Source: Gymnorhina tibicen
Taxonomy: Eukaryota > Chordata > Aves > Passeriformes > Artamidae
Assembly (NCBI GenBank): GCA_013399875.1
Contig: VXAZ01001725.1
Location: 581,575-645,574, forward strand
Reading direction: 5' to 3'
DNA length: 64,000 nucleotides
Part shown: positions 12,501-23,389 of the stretch, piece after piece
How the letters are laid out: each line of letters begins with the position of its first letter
Position numbering within the stretch: position 1 is the stretch's first letter
Notes under the pieces: generated by a model
What the model saw: the letters and a program-made list of their open reading frames with translations, nothing else
Databases searched by the model: none
What the model was told of the DNA's origin: nothing
Translations under genes and position numbers: made by a program

Positions 12501-14500
12501 TTCTCCTGCCATAGCCCATACTTCTGGAATCCCCAGTAAAATGTGGCCAGCTCTCCTGGGTGCATTCCTGAGCCTTTTTACCCACCTCATACCACAGCCA
12601 AGAGATGTTGCATTTCTCCGTGTCGTGCAGGAGTCCAGGGCACAGCCAGACAGAGGACCTGCCGAGCCTCCTTCAGTGATCCCACACAAACCCACTTGCT
12701 CCCCACTCCATGTGCCTCTAGATCCCAGAGCCTGTTTCTTGGTTTCATCACCTGCAAATTTCCAAGACTTTTCACTTCACTGAGTCTAACAGGAAAAGGA
12801 GATCACTTACACTCAAATTCCTGGGACTCTGTCACATGTCCTGCAGACTATGACACATGTCCCAGTGTTTGATTCCTGACGTGACTGGGGAATCATGTGT
12901 AGCAGTGCTGCAAGTTTGTTCTTGCACTGACCTGCAGCTGCTGAGTCCATGACACAAGAGGTTACACACAGCTTTAATAACTGTTACTCTCTTGTCTTAT
13001 CTGCCACACTGAGTGCATATAAAGGCAAATATGGAGAGTAGATAAGCATCCGTGTGTGACACGGAAGGTAAAGTCAGCCCAAGTGTGAAACAGATAATCC
13101 TATTTACGTCATCTGTATCAGCCTATCAGAGCATCCACATCTGTCTTCATTGCCAGTGAGGAGGAAGCCACCCCTGTGTCAGACACTTCCAATCTGCTTT
13201 GCAGGCAGAGGTGTCGTAGCCCAACTCAAAATGCCCTTAAATAGTATGGGTGGTGAGTAGGAACTGGCATTTGCTGGATGGGACAGGGCAGGGACACAAC
13301 TAATCCCAGGTGAGTCAACCACTGTGTATGCTGGGAGTGAGAACCATCAGCATCCTCAATGCAGATTAAGAGTCCGTTCACTGATTAGCATCGACTCCTT
13401 GATGCACTGTATGCTTGTCTTGCAGTTAGAGCACCTGCTACTGGCCGCAAGAACCTCATCATCCTCCCTTAATCTGAACAAACATTGTCCTGATTTTTAT
13501 GTTCTGAATGCTCACTCTACTTGTACAACAAAGTTGATCCTGCCAGAGGGCTCAAAAGTAATTTCAAAACTGTTGAAAACCCTCATGTTTTGCAGGTACC
13601 CTAGGCCAAATCACCCAACCTGACCTAACTTGTGTAAATCAGTGGCCCAAAACCCAACATCCCTGGACCTTTCCAGGCTTGTACTGGGATTTTCACAGCC
13701 CCAGATCTACCAGTGTTCAAGCAATATGAGTGGAAAAGCAAGCTTTTGGCCTCCCTCTTTATCTTTTGAGGAAGTTAACCACAATAGAAGTTAGTTATTT
13801 ATACAATACTTTGAGTTGATCTGGAGGAAAACAAAAATCAATCACACAGATGTTTTGGGCTGTTTATCTCTCTCTTGCTCTGATGCACAAATTAAGCCAT
13901 GGATTAATCAAACAATTAATTGACAAGAACCCTGATTTATGTTGAGTTAAGTTACAGCACGCAAATATTTGCATAGTGCTGGATGTAGATTTAAACACAG
14001 ACTCCACAAGTATTTTTTTTAACTATGAACATTTCTTGAGGGTAATCCAAGTGCAAAACTCAAGCTCTTCCTCCTTCCTGATGATTTGAATGGATGGATT
14101 GTAGCAAGAGTCACACTATTTGTGTTAAAACCTTAATCTGATAAATAACTCTCAGGATGATTTTTAAAAGCACAAAGGGCGGTAATGTGTCCTGCTCCCA
14201 CTAACAATTCAACAGAGGTAGGCACCGTGCTCCAGTTTACATTTTTAAAGATTTACCTTCTTTGTCTTGAAAGCTGTGTTGACAGCAAGCTCCATTCAGG
14301 ACATTCCTCTGAGAGAAGCCAACAGGCAGTCTCAGACCTTCCTGCGGATGTGTGAAGAACAACTGAGTAACCAAAGAGCAGGGAAAGAGACTGATGTGCT
14401 GTAAGCAAGGGAAAAAAAAAAAATTTCTCAAGGTAAAATTGTCACAGCTTGTCCATGACTCAGAATCTGAAACCTATTTCAAAAAGTAACTGCAAAGTGA
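9600..14500. other. Non-coding DNA, no gene seen
   Basis: No exon or RNA gene could be supported. The open frames at 12333-12695 (minus) and 11999-12343 (plus) are the longest, overlap frames on the other strand and show no domain. The segment is AT-rich, with a slightly more GC-rich part at 12400-12850. It ends with an AT-rich, homeodomain-site-rich patch (13830-14010) that is listed separately. Confidence 0.65.
13830..14010. promoter_or_regulatory. Candidate conserved regulatory element with a POU/octamer-like palindrome
   Basis: The patch carries several TAAT-core sites (ATTAAGCC, GGATTAATC, CAATTAATTG) and, at 13961-13972, the perfect 12-bp palindrome GCAAATATTTGC, which extends to an octamer-like ATTTGCAT (13967-13974). 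POU-domain proteins are known to bind ATGCAAAT and its palindromic variants, and homeodomain proteins bind TAAT cores. AT-rich DNA yields such motifs by chance, so function is inference. Confidence 0.25.
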
Positions 14501-14553
14501 CACACACACATGCACGCACGCACACACACACACACACACTATCTATATCTATC
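14501..14553. repeat. (CA)n microsatellite with ATCTAT tail
   Basis: A CA dinucleotide run (14501-14539) is interrupted by TG and CG steps (CATGCACGCACG) and is followed by ATCTATATCTATC to 14553. It is a compound microsatellite, likely to be polymorphic in length. Confidence 0.95.
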
Positions 14554-15179
14554 TTGTTTAGGTACCAAAAGGATCTTCTAAGGTTATATTCCTTTGTCAA
14601 AAAAGGACCCTAAGACTGCTGTTATTTAAGATAGTCCTTTGGAGAGGTAAATCCACTTCTCTGTCTTTAAGTATGTTATCTCATTCTGGCACAGTGCTCT
14701 GTGTACCCTGCAAGGTGATGCTTGTGAGGGGTTATTCATGAAATTTGACTAATTTTATTCAAATCTATTATTTTAAGACTGTGTAGCCCATGGATTTAAA
14801 AGATAAGTTAAAAAATATTTGAGGCTTTGCTAGAGTTTTCCAACTGTTTTGAGAAGTTGAAACTAAATCCTTTTTCAACCTAAATCCTGGGCCCTAGCAG
14901 CAATTAGATTTTCTCTATCTATTGGATGGGAAGGAGAGCAAGCTTCTTTACAGAGCTAAGCCAGACTGTTTGCAAGGTGGCAGAGTCTGTCTGGCTTTTA
15001 CTAACACGTGGGAGCACAATGCATCTCCTGCCTTACCTTCTGCTAAATCCTGCAGCCTCCAGGGCTCTGCTGGGCTCATCTCTGTGCTGGGTAATTCTCC
15101 ACAGACTGGCTCTCTGGGCTGGTGCTCCCGTGCAAACAAAGCTGTCGTGACACAAGAGCAATGCCTGCGAGGTTGCCCG

Positions 15180-15520
15180 CAAACAAAGCCATGCTTACCG
15201 AGTTTATCTGCATGAATTGGTAGAGCTTGCCCATTCCTGCCCAGTTCTTTTGGCTCAGACACCTTAATACTGACTATATCCCTCGCTATATGCTGAGTAA
15301 TCTGTTGTGAAAAATGCCTCCGAAGAGGCCCCATTATGCACGCTCTCCTACCAGGCAGCATTAAAATCTTGCCTAAATGGCCTGATGGCTGATTAAAGTC
15401 CCAGAAGTTTTTAAATGATTATTTATGCTTCTCAACCATTATCTAATGATTGTTGAAGCACCTTGCTGGAAGCCTGCTTTGTGGTGAGTAATGAAATAAT
15501 GCAAATTGATGGGAGCTGGT
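15180..15520. promoter_or_regulatory. Candidate conserved non-coding element
   Basis: In a CpG-poor neighbourhood, 15195-15345 keeps at least four CpG steps (in ACCGAG, CCTCGC, CTCCGAAG, CACGCTC). The part from 15380 to 15510 is dense in TAAT/ATTA cores (GATTAAAG, AATGATTATTT, CATTATCTAATGATTG, AGTAATGAAATAATG). There are no simple repeats or transposon matches. This combination is typical of developmental enhancers in gene deserts, but I cannot measure conservation here. Confidence 0.3.
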
Positions 15521-16090
15521 GCCGATTTTTAAAGGAAAACAGACTTCACTGGATGACAGGATCAATGTAGTCTGTGTGAGCTGTTGAAAAGGCTTGTCAA
15601 TGGGTACATCAGACTCCTGATCATGACAATCCACACAGGAGGGTGTCAGAGACTGGAAACCTTCCTGATCTCTCTGGCTGGGAGACCTGGGCAGTGTTTC
15701 CATGAGTATGGAAATAGAGAGGGGAAATGATGAGTGGAGAGAAGACATGGAGGAATCCCAGAAATACGTAAAAGCTTTGGCTTTATGTGGCTGCATGATG
15801 AGTTATGGATCATCATATCATACGGATTATACATTTTGCCACCATCCCAAGATCCCAGCAAGGGATCACTACAGCCTTCTTGGACCTCTGGCATATTCTG
15901 TGGCTAGGGCCACAGAAGGACAGGATGAAGTTCTGTTTAAGTTTTTTTAGATAATTTAGGCTTTATCAGCTTGTCAACAGAATATACAAGAACCTATCAA
16001 TCCTAGATTTACCATTTTGAACATCATTTTGGCCAGCTATGGTTTAAGTCATTGTTGCCCGCATGTTGTTCCAGTTTCTTGTATTTAAAA

Positions 16091-16127
16091 TGAGACAAAG
16101 AGACGAAGAGATAAAAAAGAGACAAAG
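16091..16127 (+). repeat. Purine tract, imperfect GAGACAAA repeat
   Basis: Apart from the first base and single C interruptions the tract is all purine, with GAGACAAAG at both ends and GAGACGAAGAGA between. It is a low-complexity sequence, with no sign of a gene. Confidence 0.8.
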
Positions 16128-16939
16128 CCAAGCTTGAAGACCACCAGCTTCATGGAGCAACCATCTGACAAAAAAAGAGAACAAATACCAAGAGAAAAAA
16201 TTGACAAAGACCCTGACCTTCTAGTGTTTTAATTAAGACTGATATTAGAATCAGAGTATTCAGTGGCAGTGAAAATTCATTTTCAGGCATATTTCTATTA
16301 CCTCCATGACTTTGAAGTAACCCCTAAACATTAATGAAAATACTCATGAGAGTAAAAAGTGGCTCTTTCACTGTCTCTGGTTCTCTTGGAATTGAAGGTG
16401 TTTGGTGTGTACTATAAAAATTAAGGTTTTATTGGTTTCCTCTTTTGTTTGCTTTCCATTGGGCATTGTTCCTGTGAGAAAGCTCTGATTTAAAGTTGCT
16501 GCATTGCAGTATGATGTGCTCAGTTGTGAGACTCAAATTCCAAATGACAGGCCAACTGAGATTCCTCCCAGCTAGGTCTCATCAAAACTAACTCTGGCAA
16601 AGGGCACCTTTTTGTTTTGGAGACAGATCTGGAACTGAAACGTTGGAAAAATATTTTGATTTGGATATTCAAGTATTCTTGGTGTTTAAAGCTGTAGTTC
16701 AGCCCCACTCCACTGGGGTTTTTCAGTGTTATTGTGTCCAAAACATTCAATGTGAGCTCCTGAGAGCTCATTGTGGTACATAAAATTGAGCTGAGTCTGA
16801 GTCTAGCTGCCTTAGTCCATTCAGACCTGATTCAGACCCTTCTTGCAGGAACTCTGCCTTTGCTTGGTATCCACATGCAAACTGCAGAGCATCTGTGTTC
16901 CTGCAGTGAGGTACTGAGGTCTGTGTGGAAGTCACTCAC

Positions 16940-16970
16940 CTTAGAAATTTAAGCATTTCTAATTTCTAAG
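16940..16970. repeat. Perfect hairpin: 10-bp stem, 11-nt loop
   Basis: CTTAGAAATT (16940-16949) pairs perfectly with AATTTCTAAG (16961-16970). The stem is too short for a microRNA precursor and AT-rich. It may form a small cruciform or be chance. Confidence 0.8.
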
Positions 16971-18636
16971 CTCTGGAGACCCAGTACAGCATTTAAAGAA
17001 TGCCTAATGTATGCAAACTCAATTTTGCCCAGCCCAAAGAAATGTAGTTGTCACCACTGCCAACTTTTGCATTGCTCTTAATTAAACATGTTTGCCTTTG
17101 CTGGTTTGCAAGAGAGGAATCAGCAGCTCCAGAGACTTGTATTAAAGAGTGCAGGGGTGCCATAGATGTCCGTGGAGTCACAGAACAGATTGCTTAATGT
17201 CCTCATATTAGGAGGCACACCATGATGGCACTCCAACATGTTTGTATAAAAATAAACGAAAAGCAAAGAATAACCAACAGATGTAGCCCTTCCATTTTTT
17301 TAAAAGTGTAAATATAATCAATCCTTGTGAATTTCCACACCAGAATTAATGCTCCTGCCCAAAAGCTGGGGAGATAGTCTGTGGATACATAATAGACTGA
17401 GGAGTTAGAGCACACAGCTACCACCTCCCAAAATAGAGCCCTAACAGCAGCAAACAGCACATTTTGGGCCCATCGTGTAGCCAGATATACAGGAGTGATG
17501 GGGCCACATGACAAGTGAAAGGCAACTAATGTTGAGGAAGACGTCAATTATGGACTTGGTGCACAAGCTCATTTTTGTGGTTGGACTCCTTGGCAGGGAG
17601 AAGCGTATCTGATAGCAGGAACCCTCTGAGACCCCTCTCTGTCTGTCCTGTCCATTTACACCACACACACTCAGAGCCAGGAAAGGACCTCATTCACTGA
17701 GGCCATGATTCCACTTCTGGTCCCTGACTGACAAGGACAACAGCGGGAATGAAGACAATGCTGATATTGCTGATGTCCGTGTGGCTCCATCAGGCTCCTC
17801 CGGGACTCAGGGTGATTTCTGTGGAATGTGGTGTACACTACACAGTTTGGCATTTCTGATCTCCCTCGAATATACAACAGCACTGGAGACTTTCCCTGTT
17901 TGCAGGGGACTTTGATTTGCTCTCTGGCCACACGAGTCACCTCTTCCTAGCTGTACACAGAGTGCTTTATTGTGTGAAAAAAATGCTCCATCCAAACAAT
18001 GTGAATTAAAGGTAAAACAGAGCTACAGAATTCCTTCTTTGTAATAAGTTATCCATTAAATACCACTTGAGCTTTTCTTGTTTTAAAGCATATGTCAACA
18101 TAATCTCAAATACTTTTTATAAAGTACTAGTAGTAAGTCATTAAAAATGACAAAAATGTCTTTAATCTATAAAAAATATTTTAATCAACTGAGATATCTT
18201 TTTCAACATAACAAAATAAACACAACCCAGACTAGGCTATCTAATCTTCAGCTCACAGTGGGATGACTTTACAACAGAATGTCAGAATCACCAGCTAAAT
18301 TCGTTGGGTGCTTACTGCTCTCAGGAGCTTTCAGGTATGTTCTCCTCACTACTGTGGAATATCCTAGTTATTTTTAAATATTTACAGATGTCGAATATTT
18401 ATATATTTGCATTTCCTCGGGGGTAAATCCTTACGCTTTCTGAAAGGTGCCATGATTGAGAAACAGGAAATTTTTGGTAGCCATTGATCAAAGGCAAGAT
18501 AATCATTCAATAACATTTGTGAGCAGCCATTCAGAATTTTCATCCTCTTCATTTGATTAAAATGACCAGAAATCTTGGAGAAAGCAGTCCTCTGAAACAA
18601 CAGAAACAGAAACTCCTGTTCAGAGAACAGGGGAAA

Positions 18637-18669
18637 AACTGGTATTTATATGAAATGGAATGTAGTTTG
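18637..18669 (+). repeat. Dispersed repeat, copy 1 (partner at 20851)
   Basis: These 33 bases match 20851-20883 at 30 of 33 positions in the same orientation, about 2.2 kb apart. Upstream, GAAAGCAGTC (about 18581) and GGAAGCAGTC (about 20810) are colinear, so the shared segment is probably at least 70-90 bp of diverged sequence. It is either an old local duplication or two copies of an ancient interspersed repeat that I do not recognise. Confidence 0.7.
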
Positions 18670-18991
18670 GGATAACCATCTATAGCATAACCATATAGCA
18701 TTAATAATTTAAATGTAATATTTAGCCATGTAGCACACTGCATAGTTGAGAAGCTATGTTGAAAGGTGACCTTCTGTTTTTAAATTACTCTAATTGAAGC
18801 TGATCTGTATGTTATATGGTGAGGCCATAATAAAGAGTAAGATGCAGCATAAAAGTTTATGATAATTATGCATATGGTTCACAATGTGTGCTTGATCTCC
18901 ATTCATATTTCATCTTTTATTTTATGACAATTATCAAATACTTCTTTTCTGTGATCCTTATTCTCTTTCATGCTGCTTCTAATTGAACAGA

Positions 18992-19050
18992 AGAGATCTC
19001 CACAGCGGGATTTCTACCATTTAGTCATATAAATAGAGATGGAGATCTCT
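18992..19050. repeat. Inverted repeat of AGAGATCTCC
   Basis: AGAGATCTCC (18992-19001) and GGAGATCTCT (19041-19050) are perfect reverse complements separated by 39 nt. Each arm contains the self-complementary GAGATCTC. CCACAG lies at the inner side of the left arm and CTGTGG at the outer side of the right arm, so the flanks are also related by inversion but in a shifted register. Confidence 0.75.
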
Positions 19051-20850
19051 CTGTGGTATTTCCCCAAGTAAATATTTACTGAGATTTAACAATCACATTG
19101 TCTAACGATGGACAAATTTAACTTCCACTCAGACCAGTTCTGTAAAGTAAATTTCATAGATTTATCTCTTCTCCACGAATTTAAGCTATTTTGTGTTCTT
19201 AATGGAGTCTCTAATAGTTATCTGGCTGTCATAACCAAATGCACAATTTGACATCTATGCTTGTTTCTTTGCAGGAAAGCAATGGAAGACTCAGAGAAGC
19301 TGTTCTCTTGAACTGAGGGACTTCTCACGCTCAAACATACATAGGTGATACAATTTTGTGGCTTTGGTTCGTGTGATGGTTGATATCTGTGGCTCAGAGT
19401 GTTGGGAAATTTGCTCATCTCTAACCCAGGCTGTTTTTTCTACTGAGGACCAAGAGGACCTGTAGATGTGATACCTCCCAAGGTACAATCACCACAAGGA
19501 ACCATGCCCTGGCTTTCAGCTCCTGAGAGTCACAAAGAACAAACGTCTTTCTTTGCTAGTGAGTGTGTGACAAGAAACTAATTCTGTTTGCTGACAGTTT
19601 CTGGTGCTGTATCCTCATTTCTCTATTAAAACATTAAGTACACTGTGTTTTATGTGCATATTTCACACATTTATACAAACACAGACAGATTTCTTTCTCA
19701 GTACAGGCAGTACAGAACCCTTTTTATACCATTACTGCAATAAAGGGAGCTGTAGTAAAGGTGAAGGAAAGGTGAATCACAGCTAGAAAGAACACACTTA
19801 CTGCTTCTTATTTTCTCATACACCAAGCATGCAAGGGTAGGCACAAGTCATTCAGTATTCCTTTTATTTCTGAATTATTTCTTCATAATTTTTTTGCCTC
19901 TGTTTTCTTTAGAAAAGGATTACCAATAGTTAAAATTTTTTGTGATTTTTGCTAAAATTGCTTATTTGTGTATGAGTTTTTAGCCATGTCTGTTCTTGGA
20001 AAGTAGCCTGCCTCCTCTGCAAAACAGTATTCCAATAATGCTTGTGCTTCTCACCTCTGGGCTGGAGAGACTATGAAAAGTATCTCCCTTTTTAACAAAT
20101 CTTTCAAAACTACTCAGCCCCTTAATTTCATTATAAATTGGACTTGTACAAATCCTTACAAGTATGGTTGCCCTTTGACAGTTCTTCCTGCTTTAGTCTT
20201 AGAACAGCAATGGGAACAGAACTCTTGATCACAGCAGGAATGCGTTTATGATCATGCATTGCTCAAGTCTGTTTTTATTTCTCGTTTTATGTAAAATGCT
20301 GCAGTAATCCCTTTAGAATTCCCCTCAGCTTAAATCTCAGAGACTGTTCAAGACTGCCTCTTAATGTCTCAAGAGCACTTCAGCTCACATAAGCCTCATA
20401 TTCAACAGGTAAAGCCTACTTTGTTCTATAGAGATGGCTGAAGTAATGTAAAATTAAAGATTTAATCTTCTGTGGTAACTCAGACTGTCCTCAATGCAGC
20501 ACAAAGACACTAAAAGTCTGTTAACTTTTAAGTAAGTAGAAAATTCTTTGATTGACAGTGGTCTGCTGTATTGATCCTAAAAACTATGCCACAACAAATT
20601 TTATTCCAATTGGTTGAGAAGAAGTTATTGCACACTTCGGGAATGCAAGGGGATTCATTGCACTATTAACAGGTTTTCTCCATTATAAATTTTAATTGAC
20701 AGGATTTAAAGGCAATTGAAGTCGAGACCAAACATTTTTTGACAAATTAAGGAAGGATTTTTTTTTTTGTTTTCGTTGTTTTGGGGGTTTTTAAAACTAA
20801 ATTTAGACGGAAGCAGTCGAAGGAGTGACTGGGCACTTGAGAGTTCAAAT

Positions 20851-20883
20851 AACTGGTAATTATATGAAATGGAATATAGTCTG
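20851..20883 (+). repeat. Dispersed repeat, copy 2 (partner at 18637)
   Basis: Contains ATTATATGAAATGGAATA. It differs from copy 1 at three positions over 33 bases. A T-rich run (about 20758-20793) lies just upstream of this copy but not of the other. Confidence 0.7.
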
Positions 20884-21871
20884 CACACTTTTATTCTCAT
20901 TAGGAACTTCACACAGAAGCTTAACTGATCTGTACCTTTAATGTGTTTTCTCCCAGCCAGTGGACAGATGCTTGCACAATGGACTCCACCAATTAATGCA
21001 TCCCAGGCTGACATTCAAAGTGGGTTAATATGGACACAGCCAAACTTAGCACATATTTCCTCAGCCACAGATCAATCAGGTGCTTCCAAACCCCCCTAGT
21101 CTTACCCTCAGCAAACCAACAGAAGCTGTGTTAAAGTTGACTGGGCTGGTATCCCTCAAGTCTACTAATGAGTTTGCCAAGAAGAATAAATGCCCACAGA
21201 AGACTCCAGAAGCAAAGCAGCCAGGCATTTTGGTTGATGCTTTGGAAATAGTTCTGATATTTCAGTGGTACTTTTCTACCTTGAACTGAGACCAAAAGTT
21301 GAAACGTTAATTTCTTTGTGTACTTAAGTGTTCTGGAAAATTGCTGCTGACCAGGCACCTAAATGAAACATTTTGACTGAGAATAATTAGTACTAAACTG
21401 TTTCCAATACCATAGCTCCAAATCTTCATCAGAGATATGGAGGACCAGGTAGGTCCCAAACACGGGGTGACTGAACAGTTCTTCAGCCTGTATTGACTTG
21501 ACTTTACATCAGAACTTTACTGATGACAGGGGAAGCTTAGAGAGATTCCTCGTGTGAACACACATAAACCCATGTTAAGGCATCTTAATATATGACCTGA
21601 ATCTTGCTCAACATAATTAAACTGCTATAGCTCTCTAATTTGCTCATGAAGACCACAGCCTTTGCAGTCAATGTGATTCCTTTTAAAATGTAGCACTGGA
21701 ATATTCCTGACATGATATTCCTTTTGTATTTTAAACTGTATCTCTTTGGGACAAACTTCTGAGAATTTTAAAATAGGTATAAAAGATTACAAAGAACTGA
21801 GGCCTGTGGATCATTCTATTTTTGCCTCTGTTTTGATAGCTCCCCATCTAGAAGAATTCAGTATTTTCCCT

Positions 21872-21938
21872 TCTCTGCCTTCTTTCCTTTGCATTTCCTT
21901 TTACTTTCCTTTCCTTTTCCTTTTGCTTTCCTTTCTTA
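21872..21938 (+). repeat. Pyrimidine tract rich in TTTCC units
   Basis: Almost pure pyrimidine on the plus strand, built of CTTTCC and CCTTTT variants with a few G and A interruptions. It is low-complexity DNA and could form a triplex. No acceptor-flanked exon follows it. Confidence 0.85.
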
Positions 21939-23367
21939 CATAATGTATTGCATCCAAAATGCCTGATTCAATGTAAGACAGGGGAAATTACCAGCAATAT
22001 TCAAAGACTGTTTTCAGTGGAGCAGCTGGGTGGCCATGGGAAGCACTCCCACCCAAAAGCTGACTGGATGCAATGCAGTGGTCCTCATTCTCCTCTTTAT
22101 TGTTCCACTTTCAGTAAAGCACAATCTTGTCTTTGAGACAAAGACCCTAAGAACGTCCCTCTTTTGTTTGTTTTGGAAGAGGTCCCAGATCTGTAGCCAG
22201 TGGACACCTTGAGCATGAAGAGCAGAAAGAAAGGGTTGCTTCAGCTGCTCCTTCTTCCCCAGAATTCCTGTGTAGCCTGGCAGTAAGGCAGAAAGCTTTT
22301 AGGGATACTGTCATTAAAAACTGCTCTGAGCATAGATGAATCCTGACTATGGACCTTGCACAACAAGGTTGTGTTTTACATTATAAATAGAAGAAAAGTA
22401 AAACTATATTTACTTTCTTTTCTCTTCCAGAATCCAAAGGTGTTTATGTCCAATATTCAAACCCTCTCAAGTGAACGAGAGATATGCATTTGGGCAAATA
22501 TATATATGGCCAAATCCCTTAACACCCCAAAGCAAAAACCTCAAAATCTCAACGAGGTTTGCACAGCACCACCCAGAATCAGGCAGTCAGCTGTCCCAGA
22601 GCTGCAGTTTTAAATGGCTTGCTGAAAGTGTGCAGCCTCATAGGCAATTTCATTTTGTAAATGTAGGCTCTGTGAGGAGTGCCAGGATAAAGATAGGGCT
22701 ATAATTACTTAAAGAAAAGGCAGAGGTTGCTCCTGCAGCATTCATCTCCCTACCTTAGAGTTTTACCCCTTTGCCCATCATCATAGCAGCTGAGTGCTTG
22801 CTCTGTGAAAGATCACAGTTGCCTGGGAGGGCTGTAAAGAAAAGGGAGCACATCTGCAAAATGTCCCTAGGCCCAGCTATCATCTCACTGCTCTGTTGTG
22901 GGGTTCTTTAGTCTCAAGTAAATAGTTCAGAAACATCTTTTTGAACATACTGCAATAACACTGGCAATGTTACCCTACTTAAGTCCAGACAGTGAGAAAT
23001 ACTGGGTCTGAGGCCCCCGTTAGCTCACTTTTGCTTTAAAGTAGAGTCTCAGGTAAGTTTTTGTAACTTTTCAAAAGGCTCTCAGTTTCTTATCCTCAAA
23101 GTGAGAACAATGCTGTAGTTCATCTAGAGCCTAATACAGAAGCCAGGAAAAAGTCTGGGGCCAGGAACAAAACCTGAGGTCTCTCTCACCATCGTTCCAA
23201 ATCACTGCATTAGAATTGCAATGTCCAACAATTATTTCTCATCTCTCCCCCTCCAACATACACACACTTGAAATTTGTATTTTCTTCTCTAGAAATAGGT
23301 CAAAAAAGGAGAGGCAGAGGGTGCCTCAGTATGACCAGCTGGTGTGTTCAAAGCCAGTGCTCATTTT

Positions 23368-23389
23368 GGGATCAAATGAGTTTGATCCC
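23368..23389. repeat. Perfect 9-bp hairpin GGGATCAAA-tgag-TTTGATCCC
   Basis: The two arms (23368-23376 and 23381-23389) are exact reverse complements with a 4-nt loop. The stem is GC-containing and tight, so it is one of the more stable small hairpins in the window. It lacks a following T-run or any gene context, so a terminator role is not suggested. Confidence 0.85.

Noticed and set aside
14948..15361. 137-codon open frame on the minus strand
   Set aside because: It overlaps a stretch that looks like a non-coding regulatory element, has an arbitrary ATG and no family resemblance.
18992..19050. Inverted repeat as ends of a miniature transposon
   Set aside because: Arms are only 10 bp, the interior is 39 nt, and there is no flanking target duplication such as TA or an 8-mer.
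23041..23060. Perfect donor-like CAG/GTAAGT at 23050
   Set aside because: The nearest acceptor-like site would give an 11-nt exon containing a stop, and no other upstream exon with a good frame was seen; such 9-mers arise by chance in 64 kb.
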